DNA of 64,000 nucleotides from Acidisphaera sp. (GTDB lineage Bacteria; Pseudomonadota; Alphaproteobacteria; Acetobacterales; Acetobacteraceae), in NCBI GenBank assembly GCA_019240395.1, contig JAFAYM010000267.1:24094-88093 (forward strand), read 5' to 3'. Shown piece by piece: positions 8,780-18,655 of this stretch. Under the pieces are notes generated by a model. That model was not told the origin of the DNA, did not search any database, and saw only the letters and a program-made list of their open reading frames with translations. Position 1 is the stretch's first letter. Every line of letters starts with the position of its first letter. The position numbers were made by a program, and so were the translations under genes.

Positions 8780-9228
8780 CCCCTGCCCGCCTCGTGGCGA
8801 GCGGGTTCTGCAGCGGCTTCGCACCCGTGGCTCCCGGCACTGTCGGCAGCCTCGCGGCGTTGCTGCTGGGGGCCGGGCTGATGACGCTTTCGCCCTGGGC
8901 GCTGCCGGCCGCGGCGCTCGCGGCCTGCGGCGGCGGGGTCTGGGCGGTGGCGAGGGCGGATGCGCTGGACGACCCGGGATGGGTGGTGATCGACGAGTTC
9001 GCGGGCCAGTTCATCGCCATGCTCTGCCTTGCCCGGCCGACCTTGCGCGGCCTGTGCGCCGCCTTTCTCCTGTTCCGGCTGGTCGACGTCGCCAAGCCCG
9101 GCCCGGTGGGGTGGGCCGACCGGCAGCGCAGCGCGCTCGGCGTGATGGGCGACGATATTCTCGCGGGACTGATCACCGCCGGCATCATCTGGGCAGCCCG
9201 GACGCGCTGGCCCGGGTTGCTCGATTGA
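8776..9228 (+). CDS. pgpA: Phosphatidylglycerophosphatase A
   Basis: PgpA dephosphorylates phosphatidylglycerophosphate to phosphatidylglycerol in the inner membrane. The 150-residue product has the family motifs GFAPVAPGTVGSLAALL near the N-terminus, WVVIDEFAGQF in the middle and FLLFRLVDVAKPGPVGWADR near the C-terminus, with hydrophobic stretches between. The start is TTG at 8776, overlapping the previous stop by four bases (TTGA), so translation is likely coupled. pncC follows after 14 bases. Confidence 0.93.
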   Translation: MTPARLVASGFCSGFAPVAPGTVGSLAALLLGAGLMTLSPWALPAAALAACGGGVWAVARADALDDPGWVVIDEFAGQFIAMLCLARPTLRGLCAAFLLFRLVDVAKPGPVGWADRQRSALGVMGDDILAGLITAGIIWAARTRWPGLLD

Positions 9229-9242
9229 GGAGACGATCCACG

Positions 9243-9740
9243 ATGATCGACGAGACAATCCTGGGCGAGGCCGCCGCGCTGCTGGCGGACTGCCGCGCCC
9301 GCAGGCTGCTGCTGGCGACCGCGGAGAGCTGCACCGGCGGGCTGATCGCCGCCACGCTCACCGCCATCGCCGGATCGAGCGACGTGGTGGAGCGCGGCTT
9401 CGTGACCTACAGCAACGCCGCGAAGACCGAGCTGCTGGGGGTTCCCGCCGGGCTCATCGCCGAAGTCGGGGCGGTCAGCGAGGCCGTGGCGCGGCGCATG
9501 GCCGAGGGGGCGGTGCAGCACTCGCCGGCCGACCTGGCGATCGCCGTGACCGGCGTTGCCGGGCCGGGCGGCGCCACTCCGGATAAGCCGGTCGGGCTGG
9601 TCTGGTTCGGTCTCGCCCGACGCGACGGGCCGGTGCGCGCGGAGTCGCGGGTCTTTCCCGGCGACCGGACCGAGGTGCGCCGCGCGACGGTGGCGCACGC
9701 GCTCGGGCTGTTGCGCGCGGCTATTGCTGGGTCGTCGTAG
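9243..9740 (+). CDS. pncC: Nicotinamide-nucleotide amidase (PncC / CinA C-terminal domain)
   Basis: PncC deamidates nicotinamide mononucleotide to nicotinic acid mononucleotide and so recycles the pyridine ring into NAD. The 165 residues are the stand-alone CinA C-terminal type, without the N-terminal MoaB-like domain. Typical motifs are TAESCTGGLIAATLT, GFVTYSNAAKTELLGV and TGVAGPGGATPDKPVG. It is third in the slt-pgpA-pncC run; pgpA-pncC adjacency is widespread in proteobacteria. Its last 20 bases overlap the 3' end of the convergent EF-hand gene. Confidence 0.94.
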   Translation: MIDETILGEAAALLADCRARRLLLATAESCTGGLIAATLTAIAGSSDVVERGFVTYSNAAKTELLGVPAGLIAEVGAVSEAVARRMAEGAVQHSPADLAIAVTGVAGPGGATPDKPVGLVWFGLARRDGPVRAESRVFPGDRTEVRRATVAHALGLLRAAIAGSS

Positions 9741-10107
9741 CCGGGGCGGCGGTGCGGGCGGCGCGGCGCTGCGCGTAGCGGGCGCGGTTATAGGCGTGCA
9801 GGTCGTCGATGGTGACGTAGCCCTTGTGGTCGGTGTCGATCTCGGAGAAGTGCCGGGCGACCGCGATCATGTGCCCATCCTGCGCCTGCTGCTGCGTGAG
9901 GTGGCCGTCATGCGTGGTGTTGGCGGCGTCGAAGCGCTCCTGCATGGAGCGGCGGGTATGGCGAGGCGCGGTGCGATGCGGTGCGGTGGTGCCCGTGGCG
10001 GGGGGCGGGCTCAGCTGCGGCGTCGGTGTCGCCGGGGAGGTCATGGTCTGGGCGTGGGCGCCGGCCGCCAGGAAGATCGCTGCGGCGAGGGGAAGGAATT
10101 GGCGCAT
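9721..10107 (-). CDS. Secreted EF-hand protein
   Basis: This 128-residue protein begins with a signal peptide (MRQFLPLAAAIFLAAGAHA; ATG 10107) followed by a Thr/Pro-rich linker. Two EF-hand-like calcium loops follow: DAANTTHDGHLT, which is imperfect, and EIDTDHKGYVTIDD, which fits the 12-residue D-x-D-x-x-G pattern. The tail is Arg/Ala/Thr-rich. It probably binds calcium in the periplasm; its partner is unknown. It lies 110 bases downstream of ltaE, separated by a GC-rich hairpin, and its 3' end overlaps pncC by 20 bases. Confidence 0.8.
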   Translation of the reverse strand: MRQFLPLAAAIFLAAGAHAQTMTSPATPTPQLSPPPATGTTAPHRTAPRHTRRSMQERFDAANTTHDGHLTQQQAQDGHMIAVARHFSEIDTDHKGYVTIDDLHAYNRARYAQRRAARTAAPATTTQQ

Positions 10108-10192
10108 CTGGCAGCTCCTTATGTGCGCGATTCGTAGATCAGCATACCATGCGCTTCGCCAGGGGGTTGAGAAAGACAGCTCTCGACCGGCA

Positions 10193-10218
10193 AAGGGGGT
10201 GCCGCCCCTGCACCCCTT
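10193..10218. terminator. GC-rich hairpin downstream of ltaE
   Basis: The arms AAGGGGGTGC (10193-10202) and TGCACCCCTT (10209-10218) pair with one bulge around a short C-rich loop. The element begins at the ltaE stop on the minus strand and lies between ltaE and the EF-hand gene. It may be a terminator or one copy of a GC-rich intergenic repeat; there is no T run. Confidence 0.4.
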
Positions 10219-11288
10219 CACTCACCTTCCTTGATTGCCGTCCTGAAGCAGGCAAGCGCCGTGTCCACGTCCTCGCGGCTGACATCCAGGTGCAGGCAAG
10301 CGCGCGAGCGGTATCCGCCGATCTCCGAAATCTGCACGCCGCGCCGTCGCAGGCGCGCCGACAGCTCGGACGAGGTGATGCCGGCGCCCTCGCTGTCGAA
10401 GAAGACGAGGTTGGTGTCCGGCGTCTCGACGGTGATGCCGGGCAGCTGCGCCAGGCCGCGCGCCAGGATGCGGGCATTCTCGTGGTCTTCGGCAAGGCGC
10501 TCGATATTGTTGTCGAGGGCATAGAGACAGGCCGCGGCGCAAATCCCGGCCTGGCGCAGCGCGCCGCCGAGGCGCTGCTTCCAGCGCCATGCCGCGTCGA
10601 TGAACGCGCTCGACCCGGCGAGCACGGCGCCGAGCGGCGCTCCGAGCCCCTTGGTGAAGTCGAGCCAGACGCTGTCGTAGCCTTCGGTCATCTCGCTGGC
10701 GGGGCAGCCGGCCGCGACGGCGGCGTTCATCAGCCGCGCACCGTCCATGTGCGTGGCCATGCCGTGCGCGTGCGCGAACTCGGCCACCGCGCGCAGCGCC
10801 GTCCCCGGCCAGATGGCGCCGCCGCCGAAATTGGCGGTCTGCTCGACCTCGACGAGGGTCTGCGGAGGCGCGTAGCGCGAATGCGGCCGCAGCGCCGCGC
10901 GCAGTGTCTCGACATCGAACTGGCCGCGCGCGCCGGGCAGGCCGTTGACCTGCACGCCGGCCAGTGCCCAGGGCGCGCCGCCCTCGCTGGTGGCGATGTG
11001 GGCGGTGTGGTGCGCCAGGATCTCGTCGCCGGGACGGCAGTGCGTGAGGATGGCGATTTCGTTGCACATCGTGCCGCTCGGCAGGAACATCGCCGCCGGC
11101 TTGCCGAGCAGCTCGGCCATTCGATCGCAGAGCTCGTGCACCGTCGGATCATCGCCGTGCTGCTCGTCCCCGACCTCCGCATCGAGCATCGCCTCGCGCA
11201 TGGCGCGGCTGGGGCGGGTCTGGGTGTCGGAATAGAGGTTGACGCGCAGTTGCGGCAGCGACGGGTCCGGGCGCGGCGGCGCGAGCAT
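10218..11288 (-). CDS. ltaE: Low-specificity L-threonine aldolase
   Basis: A PLP enzyme of the aspartate aminotransferase fold (family I) that cleaves threonine or allo-threonine to glycine and acetaldehyde. The 356 residues show YSDTQTRPSRAMREAM, FLPSGTMCNEIA, HMDGARLMNAA and the PLP-lysine segment WLDFTKGLGAPLGAV (Lys at about residue 211). It lies 6 bases after the COQ10-like gene and is probably the distal part of the lipA-led transcript. Related beta-eliminating lyases cannot be fully excluded, but the N-terminal signature is that of LtaE. Confidence 0.9.
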   Translation of the reverse strand: MLAPPRPDPSLPQLRVNLYSDTQTRPSRAMREAMLDAEVGDEQHGDDPTVHELCDRMAELLGKPAAMFLPSGTMCNEIAILTHCRPGDEILAHHTAHIATSEGGAPWALAGVQVNGLPGARGQFDVETLRAALRPHSRYAPPQTLVEVEQTANFGGGAIWPGTALRAVAEFAHAHGMATHMDGARLMNAAVAAGCPASEMTEGYDSVWLDFTKGLGAPLGAVLAGSSAFIDAAWRWKQRLGGALRQAGICAAACLYALDNNIERLAEDHENARILARGLAQLPGITVETPDTNLVFFDSEGAGITSSELSARLRRRGVQISEIGGYRSRACLHLDVSREDVDTALACFRTAIKEGE

Positions 11289-11294
11289 TCCGTC

Positions 11295-11774
11295 TCAAGC
11301 CCCCGACTTGGCTTCGACGGCGGGCGACACGCCGACGGCCGGTGCCGGCCCGTAGACCTGTCGGGCGCGACGCAGGAAGGCATTGACCATGCGCCGCACC
11401 GCCTCGTTGAACACCACGCCGATCGCCGCCTGCAGCAGGCGGCTGCGGAATTCGAAATCGACGAAGAAGTCGACGGCACAGCCGCGCGGGTCGGGCGAGA
11501 AGCGCCACTGGTTGTTGAGGTAGCGGAAAGGGCCGTTCTCGTAGCGGACCCGGATCAGCTGCGGCCGTTCGAGGGTGACGCGACTGGTGAAGCTCTCGCG
11601 GAACGGGCCGAAGCCGATGGTCAGGTCGGCGACCTCCTCGGTATCGCTGCGGCTGCGCACGTTCGCGCCGACGCACCAGGGCAGGAATTCCGGGTATTTC
11701 CCGACATCCGCCACCAGCTCGAACAGCTGCTCAGGCCGATAGCTGACGATCTTGCGCTCGGCGTGGGTGGGCAT
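11295..11774 (-). CDS. COQ10/RatA-like START-domain protein
   Basis: This 159-residue protein has the polyketide-cyclase/START-like fold of the COQ10 and RatA family: YRPEQLFELVADVGKYPEFLPWCVG at the N-terminus, FGPFRESFTSRVTLERP in the middle and DFEFRSRLLQAAIGVVF before the final helix. In alphaproteobacteria such proteins are generally linked to coenzyme Q binding and respiration, while E. coli RatA was described as a ribosome-directed toxin. Its position directly after lipA (start and stop overlap as TGATG) favours a respiratory role. That is inference from context. Confidence 0.85.
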   Translation of the reverse strand: MPTHAERKIVSYRPEQLFELVADVGKYPEFLPWCVGANVRSRSDTEEVADLTIGFGPFRESFTSRVTLERPQLIRVRYENGPFRYLNNQWRFSPDPRGCAVDFFVDFEFRSRLLQAAIGVVFNEAVRRMVNAFLRRARQVYGPAPAVGVSPAVEAKSGA

Positions 11775-12754
11775 CAGCGTTTCGCCGCGCGCGCATCGCG
11801 CAGCTTCGCGAAATCGGCATCCGCGTGATAGGAGCTGCGGGTCAGCGGCGAGGCGGAGGCCATCAGGAACCCCTTGGCGTGCGCCAGCGATGCGAGCTCG
11901 GCGAATTCCTGGGGCGTGACAAAGCGGTCGATGGCGGCGTGCTTGACCGTGGGCTGCAGATACTGGCCGATGGTGATGAAATCGACGTCGGCGATGCGCA
12001 GATCGTCCATCACCTGCATGATCTCGGTGCGCTGCTCGCCGAGCCCGACCATCAGGCCGGATTTCGTGAAGATCGTCGGATCCAGCGCCTTCATCCGATC
12101 GAGCAGGCGCAGCGACTGGTAGTAGCGCGCACCCGGGCGGATCGTCGGATAGAGCCGCGGCACGGTTTCCAGATTGTGGTTGAACACGTCGGGCCGCGCC
12201 TCGGCGACGATCTCCGCGGCGCCCTTCTTGCGCAGGAAGTCCGGTGTCAGCACCTCGATGGTGGTCGCCGGCGCCGCCGCGCGCACGGCGCGGATCACCG
12301 CGGCGAAATGCGCCGCCCCGCCATCGGCAAGATCATCGCGATCGACCGAGGTGATGACGACGTGGCGCAGGCCGAGCCGGGCGATGGCATCGGCGACGCG
12401 GTCGGGCTCGCCCACATCCAGCATCCCCGGCACGCCGGTCCGCACGTTGCAGAAGGCGCAGGCGCGGGTGCAGGTGTCGCCCATGATCATCATGGTGGCG
12501 TGACGCTGCGACCAGCACTCGCCGATGTTCGGGCAGGCCGCCTCCTCGCACACCGTGTGCAGGCGGTTCTCGCGCATCAGCGCGCGGGTCTCGTGGTAGA
12601 TCGGATGGCTCGGCGCGCGCACGCGGATCCAGTCCGGCTTGCGCTGGATCGGGTTGTCCGGCCGGTTCGCCTTCTCGGGATGGCGCAGCACGTGCAGAGT
12701 GCTGCCCGGAGAGGGGCTCCCGGTGCGGTGATCGATGAGAACCCGGGTGGCCAT
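11774..12754 (-). CDS. lipA: Lipoyl synthase
   Basis: A radical SAM enzyme that inserts two sulfurs into octanoyl groups on lipoyl domains. The 326 residues from ATG 12754 carry the auxiliary cluster cysteines 69, 74 and 80 ([12 protein letters not shown]), the radical SAM cysteines 95, 99 and 102 (CTRACAFC) and the C-terminal RSSYHAD motif. The frame is open 20 codons further upstream, but that part is not family-like. The client proteins PdhB, PdhC and the partner Lpd are encoded just upstream on the same strand, which fits a pyruvate dehydrogenase and lipoylation operon. Confidence 0.97.
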   Translation of the reverse strand: MATRVLIDHRTGSPSPGSTLHVLRHPEKANRPDNPIQRKPDWIRVRAPSHPIYHETRALMRENRLHTVCEEAACPNIGECWSQRHATMMIMGDTCTRACAFCNVRTGVPGMLDVGEPDRVADAIARLGLRHVVITSVDRDDLADGGAAHFAAVIRAVRAAAPATTIEVLTPDFLRKKGAAEIVAEARPDVFNHNLETVPRLYPTIRPGARYYQSLRLLDRMKALDPTIFTKSGLMVGLGEQRTEIMQVMDDLRIADVDFITIGQYLQPTVKHAAIDRFVTPQEFAELASLAHAKGFLMASASPLTRSSYHADADFAKLRDARAAKR

Positions 12755-12827
12755 CGCCCTCTGCCCCATGCTCGCGGGATGGCGAGATGTGGATGGCCCG
12801 GAGGGAACCGTCAAGCGCGGGCGGCCA

Positions 12828-14228
12828 TCAGAAGTGGATCGCCCGGTCGTAGGCGGCGAGCACCGCCTCGTGCATGGTCTCGCTCACCGTGGGATGCGGG
12901 AAGATCGTGCGCATCAGCTCGGCCTCGGTGGTCTCCAGGGTGCGGGCGATGACGTAGCCCTGGATCAGCTCGGTGACCTCGGCGCCCACCATGTGCGCGC
13001 CCAGCAGCTCGCCGGTCTCGGCGTCGAACACGGTCTTCACCATGCCCTCCGGCTCGCCGAGGGCGATCGCCTTGCCGTTGCCGATGAAGGGGAAGCGGCC
13101 GACCTTGAGCGTGTGCCCGGCCTCGCGGGCGCCCGCCTCGGTAAGGCCGACGGACGCGATCTGCGGCCGGCAATAGGTGCAAGCCGGGACGTTGCTCCAG
13201 TCGATGGCATGCACGTCGTTGAGCCCGGCGATCTTCTCGACGCAGACCACCCCCTCGTGGCTCGCCTTGTGGGCGAGCCAGGGCGGGCCGGCGAGGTCGC
13301 CGATGGCGAAGACGCCGGGCTCGCCGGTGCGGCAGTATTCGTCGATCCGCACGTGCGTGCGCTCGACAACCACCCCGGTGCCCTCGAGGCCGATATCCTC
13401 GACATTGCCGACGATGCCGATCGCCGAGATCACCCGCTCGACGGTGATCTCCTCGCGCCGTCCGCCCGCCTCGACGGTCGCGGTGACGCTGTCGGCGTGC
13501 TTGACCAGCCCGGAGACCTTGGCGCCGGTGAAAATCCTGATCCCCTGTTTCTCGAAGGCCTTGCGGGCGAAACCGCCGATCTCCTCGTCTTCGACGGGCA
13601 GGATGCGGTCGACCATTTCGGCCACCGTCACCTCGGCACCCATGTTGCGGAAGAAACTGGCGAACTCGATGCCGATCGCGCCGGAGCCGACCACCAGCAG
13701 GGATTTCGGCATGGCCGGAGGCACCATCGCCTCCTTGTAGGACCAGACGAGCTTGCCGTCGGTCTCCAGCCCCGGGAGCTGGCGGGCGCGCGCTCCGGTC
13801 GCCAGGATGATGTTCGGGGCGGTGAGCGTGGCGACGGGTTTGCCGTCTTTCTCGACGGCGAGAGTCTGCTTGCCGGCGAGCCGGCCGCTGCCGTCGATCA
13901 CCGTCACCTTGTTCTTCTTCAGGAGATAGCCAACGCCGGAAGACAGCTGCTTGGCGACGGCGCGCGAGCGCTTCACCACGCGATCGAGATCGAAGCGGAC
14001 ATTGTCGGCGGAGAACCCGAAATCGGGGAGATGATGCAGCAGGTGGTTGATCTCGGAGCTGCGCAGCAGCGCCTTCGTCGGGATGCAGCCCCAGTTCAGG
14101 CAGATGCCGCCGAGATGCTCGCGCTCCACCACGGCGGTCTTCATGCCGAGCTGTGCCGCACGGATCGCCGCGACATAGCCGCCGGGTCCGCTGCCCAGCA
14201 CGATGATGTCGAATGTCGCGTCCGCCAT
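12828..14228 (-). CDS. lpdA: Dihydrolipoyl dehydrogenase (E3)
   Basis: E3 reoxidises dihydrolipoamide on E2 and passes electrons through FAD to NAD+. The 466 residues from ATG 14228 include the FAD fingerprint [13 protein letters not shown], the redox pair Cys43/Cys48 in [16 protein letters not shown], the NAD fingerprint [15 protein letters not shown], the second FAD motif [19 protein letters not shown] and the interface His-Glu in [11 protein letters not shown]. It lies 8 bases after the GNAT gene and 73 bases before lipA. It probably serves the PDH complex encoded upstream and perhaps other 2-oxoacid dehydrogenases. Confidence 0.97.
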   Translation of the reverse strand: MADATFDIIVLGSGPGGYVAAIRAAQLGMKTAVVEREHLGGICLNWGCIPTKALLRSSEINHLLHHLPDFGFSADNVRFDLDRVVKRSRAVAKQLSSGVGYLLKKNKVTVIDGSGRLAGKQTLAVEKDGKPVATLTAPNIILATGARARQLPGLETDGKLVWSYKEAMVPPAMPKSLLVVGSGAIGIEFASFFRNMGAEVTVAEMVDRILPVEDEEIGGFARKAFEKQGIRIFTGAKVSGLVKHADSVTATVEAGGRREEITVERVISAIGIVGNVEDIGLEGTGVVVERTHVRIDEYCRTGEPGVFAIGDLAGPPWLAHKASHEGVVCVEKIAGLNDVHAIDWSNVPACTYCRPQIASVGLTEAGAREAGHTLKVGRFPFIGNGKAIALGEPEGMVKTVFDAETGELLGAHMVGAEVTELIQGYVIARTLETTEAELMRTIFPHPTVSETMHEAVLAAYDRAIHF

Positions 14229-14236
14229 GATGCGTC

Positions 14237-14722
14237 CTAGGCCGCCAATGCATGCAGCGCCGGCCCGCTCAGCCGCTGCACCGTCCACTCGTCGAGACCG
14301 GTGGCGCCGATGGCGCGATAGAAGCGGATCGCCGGCTCGTTCCAGTCCAGCACCGACCATTCCAGCCGGGCGCAGCCCTCGGCCAGCGCACGCTGCGCGA
14401 GGTAACGGAACAGGGCGCGGCCGATGCCGCGACCGCGCTGCGTGGGCTGCACGAACAGGTCCTCGAGATAGATGCCCGGCCGTCCGGTGAAGGTGCTGAA
14501 ATTGTAGAACCAGAGCGCCAGCCCGATCGCCTCGCCCTGGCTTTCCGCGAGCACCGCGTGCGCCCGCGCCGGCGTGCCGAACAGCGCCGCGCCGAGATCC
14601 GCCTCGGTGGCCTGGCATTCATGCGCGAGCTTCTCGTATTCCGCGAGCGCGCGGATCAGGCCGAGGATCGCCGACAGGTCGGCCGGCGCCGCCTCGCGCA
14701 GGGTGAAGCCCGGATGGTTCAC
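14237..14722 (-). CDS. GNAT family N-acetyltransferase
   Basis: A 161-residue single-domain GNAT protein: the acetyl-CoA pyrophosphate loop is [10 protein letters not shown], preceded by YLEDLFVQP, with the C-terminal [14 protein letters not shown]. The overall pattern ([10 protein letters not shown], then YLEDLFVQP) resembles the diamine/thialysine acetyltransferase (SSAT-like) branch. The substrate cannot be read from sequence. It sits between pdhC (4-base overlap) and lpdA (8 bases) in the PDH operon, an odd position for such an enzyme, though the overlaps suggest coupled translation. Confidence 0.85.
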   Translation of the reverse strand: MNHPGFTLREAAPADLSAILGLIRALAEYEKLAHECQATEADLGAALFGTPARAHAVLAESQGEAIGLALWFYNFSTFTGRPGIYLEDLFVQPTQRGRGIGRALFRYLAQRALAEGCARLEWSVLDWNEPAIRFYRAIGATGLDEWTVQRLSGPALHALAA

Positions 14723-16080
14723 AGCATCAGGCTCAGTGGGTCATCGAGGATGGCCTTGAAGGCCCCCAGCCACTCCGCGCCGAGCGCGCCGTCGACCACG
14801 CGGTGATCGACGCTCAACGTGCAGGTCATCATCGTCGCGATGGCGAGCGCGCCGTCGCGCACCACCGGCCGCTGCTCGCCGGCGCCGACCGCCAGGATGG
14901 CGGCCTGCGGCGGGTTGATGATGGCGGCGAAATCGCGCACGCCATACATCCCCATGTTGGAGATCGAGAAGCCGCCGCCCTGGAATTCCTCCGGCTTCAG
15001 TTTTCCCGCGCGCGCGCGAGCGATCAGGTCCTTCGCTTCGTTGCTGATGGCAGCGAGGCCTTTCTGGTCGGCGCGGCGGATGATCGGCGTGATCAGCCCA
15101 TCGGGGATCGACACCGCCACGCTGATGTCCACGTCATCGAAATAGGCGATGCCCTCCTCGGTGTAGCTGGCATTCACCTTCGGCACGCGGCGCAGCGCGA
15201 TCGCCGCCGCCTTGATGAGCAGATCGTTGACCGAGAGCTTGAACGCCGCCGGCCCGTCTGCCGCCGACCGCGCGTTGAGCTGGGTGCGCAGCTTCAGCAG
15301 CGCATCCAGCCCGATCTCCATCGACACGTAGAAATGCGGGATCTGCTGCTTCGCCTCGGTCAGCCGCCGCGCGATGACTCTTCGCACACTCGTGTGCGGT
15401 TCCAGGCGGTGCGGCGCGGTAATCGGCGACGGCCTGGGCGCCGGGGCCGCCGCCGGCGCCGGGGCTTCGGCGGCTGGTTCCGGGGCCGGTCCGGCCGGCG
15501 CAGGTGCGCCTTTCCGGGCCGCCTCGATGTCGGCCTTGACGATGCGGCCGTTCGGGCCGCTGCCCTTGATTGCGCCGAGATCGATGCCGGCCTGCTTGGC
15601 CATGCGGCGGGCCAGCGGCGAGGCAAAGACCCGTTCCGCCGCCTGGTCGTGGCCGTTTCCCTGCGGCACTTCGGGCGCTGCCTCCTGGGGTGCTGCGGTC
15701 TCAGCAGCCGGCTGCCCGGAGGGCGGCGCCTCGCCGGTTTCGCCGGCCTCTTGCGATGGCGCGCTCTCCTGCACCTGCGCGGGCTCTGGCGCGGGCGCCG
15801 CTTGCGCGGCCTCGGCCTCGCCCTCGGGCACCGCCTCGCCTTCCTCCACCAGCACGGCGATCGGCGCGTTCACCTTCACCCCGGCGGTGCCATCGGGCAC
15901 CAGGATCTTGCCGAGCACGCCCTCGTCGACCGCCTCGACCTCCATGGTCGCCTTGTCGGTCTCGATCTCGGCGATGACGTCCCCGGCGACGACCTTCTCG
16001 CCCTCTTTCTTCAGCCAGCGGGCGAGCGTGCCTTCGGTCATCGTCGGGCTGAGCGCCGGCATCAGGATGTTGGTCGGCAT
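14719..16080 (-). CDS. pdhC: Pyruvate dehydrogenase E2, dihydrolipoyl acetyltransferase
   Basis: The core of the PDH complex, transferring acetyl groups from lipoate to CoA. Of 453 residues, 1-80 form the lipoyl domain with Lys43 in [10 protein letters not shown], about 85-150 are an Ala/Pro/Glu-rich linker, about 150-190 form the subunit-binding domain ([16 protein letters not shown]), then comes a second Ala/Pro linker. From about residue 225 to the end is the catalytic domain with [13 protein letters not shown], whose His and Asp are catalytic. It lies 9 bases after pdhB. A single lipoyl domain here is complemented by the one on PdhB. Confidence 0.97.
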   Translation of the reverse strand: MPTNILMPALSPTMTEGTLARWLKKEGEKVVAGDVIAEIETDKATMEVEAVDEGVLGKILVPDGTAGVKVNAPIAVLVEEGEAVPEGEAEAAQAAPAPEPAQVQESAPSQEAGETGEAPPSGQPAAETAAPQEAAPEVPQGNGHDQAAERVFASPLARRMAKQAGIDLGAIKGSGPNGRIVKADIEAARKGAPAPAGPAPEPAAEAPAPAAAPAPRPSPITAPHRLEPHTSVRRVIARRLTEAKQQIPHFYVSMEIGLDALLKLRTQLNARSAADGPAAFKLSVNDLLIKAAAIALRRVPKVNASYTEEGIAYFDDVDISVAVSIPDGLITPIIRRADQKGLAAISNEAKDLIARARAGKLKPEEFQGGGFSISNMGMYGVRDFAAIINPPQAAILAVGAGEQRPVVRDGALAIATMMTCTLSVDHRVVDGALGAEWLGAFKAILDDPLSLML

Positions 16081-16089
16081 CGCGGCCCC

Positions 16090-17502
16090 TCAGACGATCT
16101 TCTTGACGGCGTCGACGACCCAGTCCGGCTGCGGCAGCGCCAGCTTCTCGAGGTTCGCGGCGTAGGGCAGCGGCACGTCCGCGCCGCTGACGCGCATCGG
16201 CGGCGCATCCAGCCAGTCGAAGCAGTTCTCGATGACCTGCATGCTGATCTCCGCGCCGATGCCGGCGAACGGCCAGCCCTCCTCGAGCGAGACGACGCGG
16301 CTGGTCTTCTTGACGCTCTCGACGATGGCCGCGGTATCCAGCGGCCGCAGCGAGCGCAGGTTGATCACCTCCGCCTCGATACCCTGCCCGGCCAGCGCCT
16401 CGGCCGCCTTCATCGCCACACCGACCATGGCGCTGAAGGCGACCAGGGTGACGTCGCCGCCTTCGCGCTCGACTTTCGCGCGGCCGATCGGCAGGACGAA
16501 ATCGTCGGCGATCGGGCACTCGAAGCTCTGGCCGTAGAGGATCTCGTTCTCCAGGAACACCACCGGGTTCGGGTCGCGGATCGCCGCGCGCAGCAATCCC
16601 TTGGCGTCCGCCGAGGACCATGGTGCAACCACCTTCAGGCCGGGAACGTGCGCGTACCAGCTGGCATAGCACTGGCTGTGCTGTGCCGCGACGCGCGAGG
16701 CAGCGCCGTTCGGCCCGCGGAACACGATCGGGCAGCCCATCTGCCCGCCCGACATGTAGCGCGTCTTGGCCGCCGAATTGATGATCTGGTCCATCGCCTG
16801 CATGGCGAAGTTGAACGTCATGAACTCGAGAATCGGCTTCAACCCGTTCATCGCCGCGCCGATGGCGAGTCCGGAAAAACCGTGCTCGGTGATCGGCGTG
16901 TCGATCACCCGGCGCTCGCCGAATTCTTCCAATAGGCCCTGGCTGACCTTGTAGGCCCCCTGGTACTGGGCGACCTCCTCGCCCATCAGGAACACGTCGG
17001 GGTCGGCGCGCATCTCCAGCGCCATGGCGTCGCGCAGCGCCTCGCGCACGGCGATCGGCTTCGTCGGTCCCCAATCCTTTTCCGGGGCCGAGGCGACCGG
17101 GATCTGCGGGGCGGGCTTTGGCGTAGCCGGCTTGGCGGCCGGCGTTGCATCGCGCGCCTCGGCGGCGGGTTTCGGCTCCGCCGGCGCGGTCTTTTCAGGT
17201 TCGGCCGTTTCCGCGGGTGCGGCACCGTTGCCGGACGGCTTGGCGCTCGCCGGCTCCTCGCCATCGCCGGCCAGCTCGGCGATCGGGGTGTTGACCGCCA
17301 CACCCTCGGTGCCCTCCTCGACAAGGATCTTCGCCAGCTTGCCCTCGTCGACCGCCTCCACTTCCATGGTCGCCTTGTCGGTCTCGATCTCGGCGATCAC
17401 CTCGCCGGCGGTCACGTCGTCCCCGACCTTCTTCAGCCAGCGTGCCAGCTTTCCCTCGGTCATCGTCGGCGAGAGCGCGGGCATCAGGATCTGCGTCGAC
17501 AT
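16090..17502 (-). CDS. pdhB: Pyruvate dehydrogenase E1 beta subunit with N-terminal lipoyl domain
   Basis: With PdhA it forms the thiamine-diphosphate-dependent E1 that decarboxylates pyruvate. The protein has 470 residues, not the usual ~330, because residues 1-80 are a lipoyl domain with Lys43 in [10 protein letters not shown], followed by an Ala/Pro/Lys linker to about residue 140. The E1-beta fold then starts at [15 protein letters not shown] and includes [17 protein letters not shown] and [17 protein letters not shown]. Lipoylated E1-beta is known from several alphaproteobacteria. It lies 3 bases after pdhA. Confidence 0.97.
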   Translation of the reverse strand: MSTQILMPALSPTMTEGKLARWLKKVGDDVTAGEVIAEIETDKATMEVEAVDEGKLAKILVEEGTEGVAVNTPIAELAGDGEEPASAKPSGNGAAPAETAEPEKTAPAEPKPAAEARDATPAAKPATPKPAPQIPVASAPEKDWGPTKPIAVREALRDAMALEMRADPDVFLMGEEVAQYQGAYKVSQGLLEEFGERRVIDTPITEHGFSGLAIGAAMNGLKPILEFMTFNFAMQAMDQIINSAAKTRYMSGGQMGCPIVFRGPNGAASRVAAQHSQCYASWYAHVPGLKVVAPWSSADAKGLLRAAIRDPNPVVFLENEILYGQSFECPIADDFVLPIGRAKVEREGGDVTLVAFSAMVGVAMKAAEALAGQGIEAEVINLRSLRPLDTAAIVESVKKTSRVVSLEEGWPFAGIGAEISMQVIENCFDWLDAPPMRVSGADVPLPYAANLEKLALPQPDWVVDAVKKIV

Positions 17503-17505
17503 GGC

Positions 17506-18558
17506 TCAGGCCCCCACCGGAGCCTCGGCCAGCACGTCGGTCCAGAGCTCGTCGGCCTCCGGTTCCGGGCTGGACTGCGCGAAATCGGCGGCGTCCTGGA
17601 CCGTCTTCTTGATCCCGTCGTCGATGCGCTTCAGCTCGGCCTCTTCCACCCCGAGCTCGGTCAGGCGATGGCGCGCTTGCTCGATGCAGTCGTGCTCGGT
17701 GCGCACCTTCTGGATTTCTTCGCGGGTGCGGTACTTGCCGGGATCGGACATCGAGTGGCCGCGGTAGCGATAGGTCTTGACCTCCAGCAGGAACGGCCCG
17801 TTGCCGGCCCGGCAATAGGCGATGGCGGCATCGGCCGCCTGGCGCACCGCCAGCACGTCCATCCCGTCCACCTGCTTGCCGGGAATGCCCCAGGCCTCGC
17901 CATTGCGCGACAGATCCTTCGAGGCGGAGGCACGATCGACGCTGGTGCCCATGCCGTAGCGGTTGTTCTCGATGACATAGACCACGGGAAGGCGCATCAG
18001 CGCCGCCAGGTTGAAGCTCTCATAGACCTGGCCCTGGTTGGAGGCGCCCTCGCCGAAATAGGTGACGCAGACCCGATCGTTGCCGCGGTATCGGTTGGCG
18101 AAAGCGATGCCGGTGCCGATCGGCACCTGGGCGCCGACGATGCCGTGGCCGCCGAAGAAGTTCTTCTCGCGCGAGAACATGTGCATCGAGCCGCCCTTGC
18201 CGCGCGAATAGCCGTCGCGCCGGCCGGTCAGCTCGGCCATCACGCCGCGCGGCTCCATGCCGGTCGCCAGCATGTGTCCGTGGTCGCGATAGGAGGTGAC
18301 GATTTCGTCGCCTTCGGTGAGGCCCATCTGGATGCCGACGACGACGGCTTCCTGACCGATGTAGAGGTGGCAGAAGCCGCCGATCAGGCCCATGCCATAG
18401 AGCTGTCCGGCCTTTTCCTCGAAGCGGCGGATCAGCAGCATGTCCCCGAACGCCTTCAGGAGCTGCTGCTTCTCCGTCTCCCCCTTTTGCGGATCGGGCG
18501 GTTCCGCGCGGCTCTGGCGACCGGTGCCGCGCTTGCCGACTTCGACCGCCTTGGCCAT
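17506..18558 (-). CDS. pdhA: Pyruvate dehydrogenase E1 alpha subunit
   Basis: This supplies the thiamine-diphosphate motif of E1: GEGASNQGQVYESFNLAAL (about residue 168) followed after the usual spacing by ENN. The phosphorylation-loop region YRYRGHSMSDPGKYR is conserved. I start at ATG 18558 (MAKAVEVGKRG), giving 350 residues; the frame continues upstream, but that part overlaps ftsB antisense-like sequence and is not family-like. It leads the pdhA-pdhB-pdhC-GNAT-lpdA-lipA series, all on the minus strand. ftsB lies 97 bases upstream. Confidence 0.97.
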   Translation of the reverse strand: MAKAVEVGKRGTGRQSRAEPPDPQKGETEKQQLLKAFGDMLLIRRFEEKAGQLYGMGLIGGFCHLYIGQEAVVVGIQMGLTEGDEIVTSYRDHGHMLATGMEPRGVMAELTGRRDGYSRGKGGSMHMFSREKNFFGGHGIVGAQVPIGTGIAFANRYRGNDRVCVTYFGEGASNQGQVYESFNLAALMRLPVVYVIENNRYGMGTSVDRASASKDLSRNGEAWGIPGKQVDGMDVLAVRQAADAAIAYCRAGNGPFLLEVKTYRYRGHSMSDPGKYRTREEIQKVRTEHDCIEQARHRLTELGVEEAELKRIDDGIKKTVQDAADFAQSSPEPEADELWTDVLAEAPVGA

Positions 18559-18655
18559 CGCCTGGTCCCCCACCCTGCGCCGGATGTACGGCAGAGGTAG
18601 CCTCTGCGCAGCAGGGCGACAAGGCGGGGGCGGCAAGGCGGGAGAAGCGGTCCGG

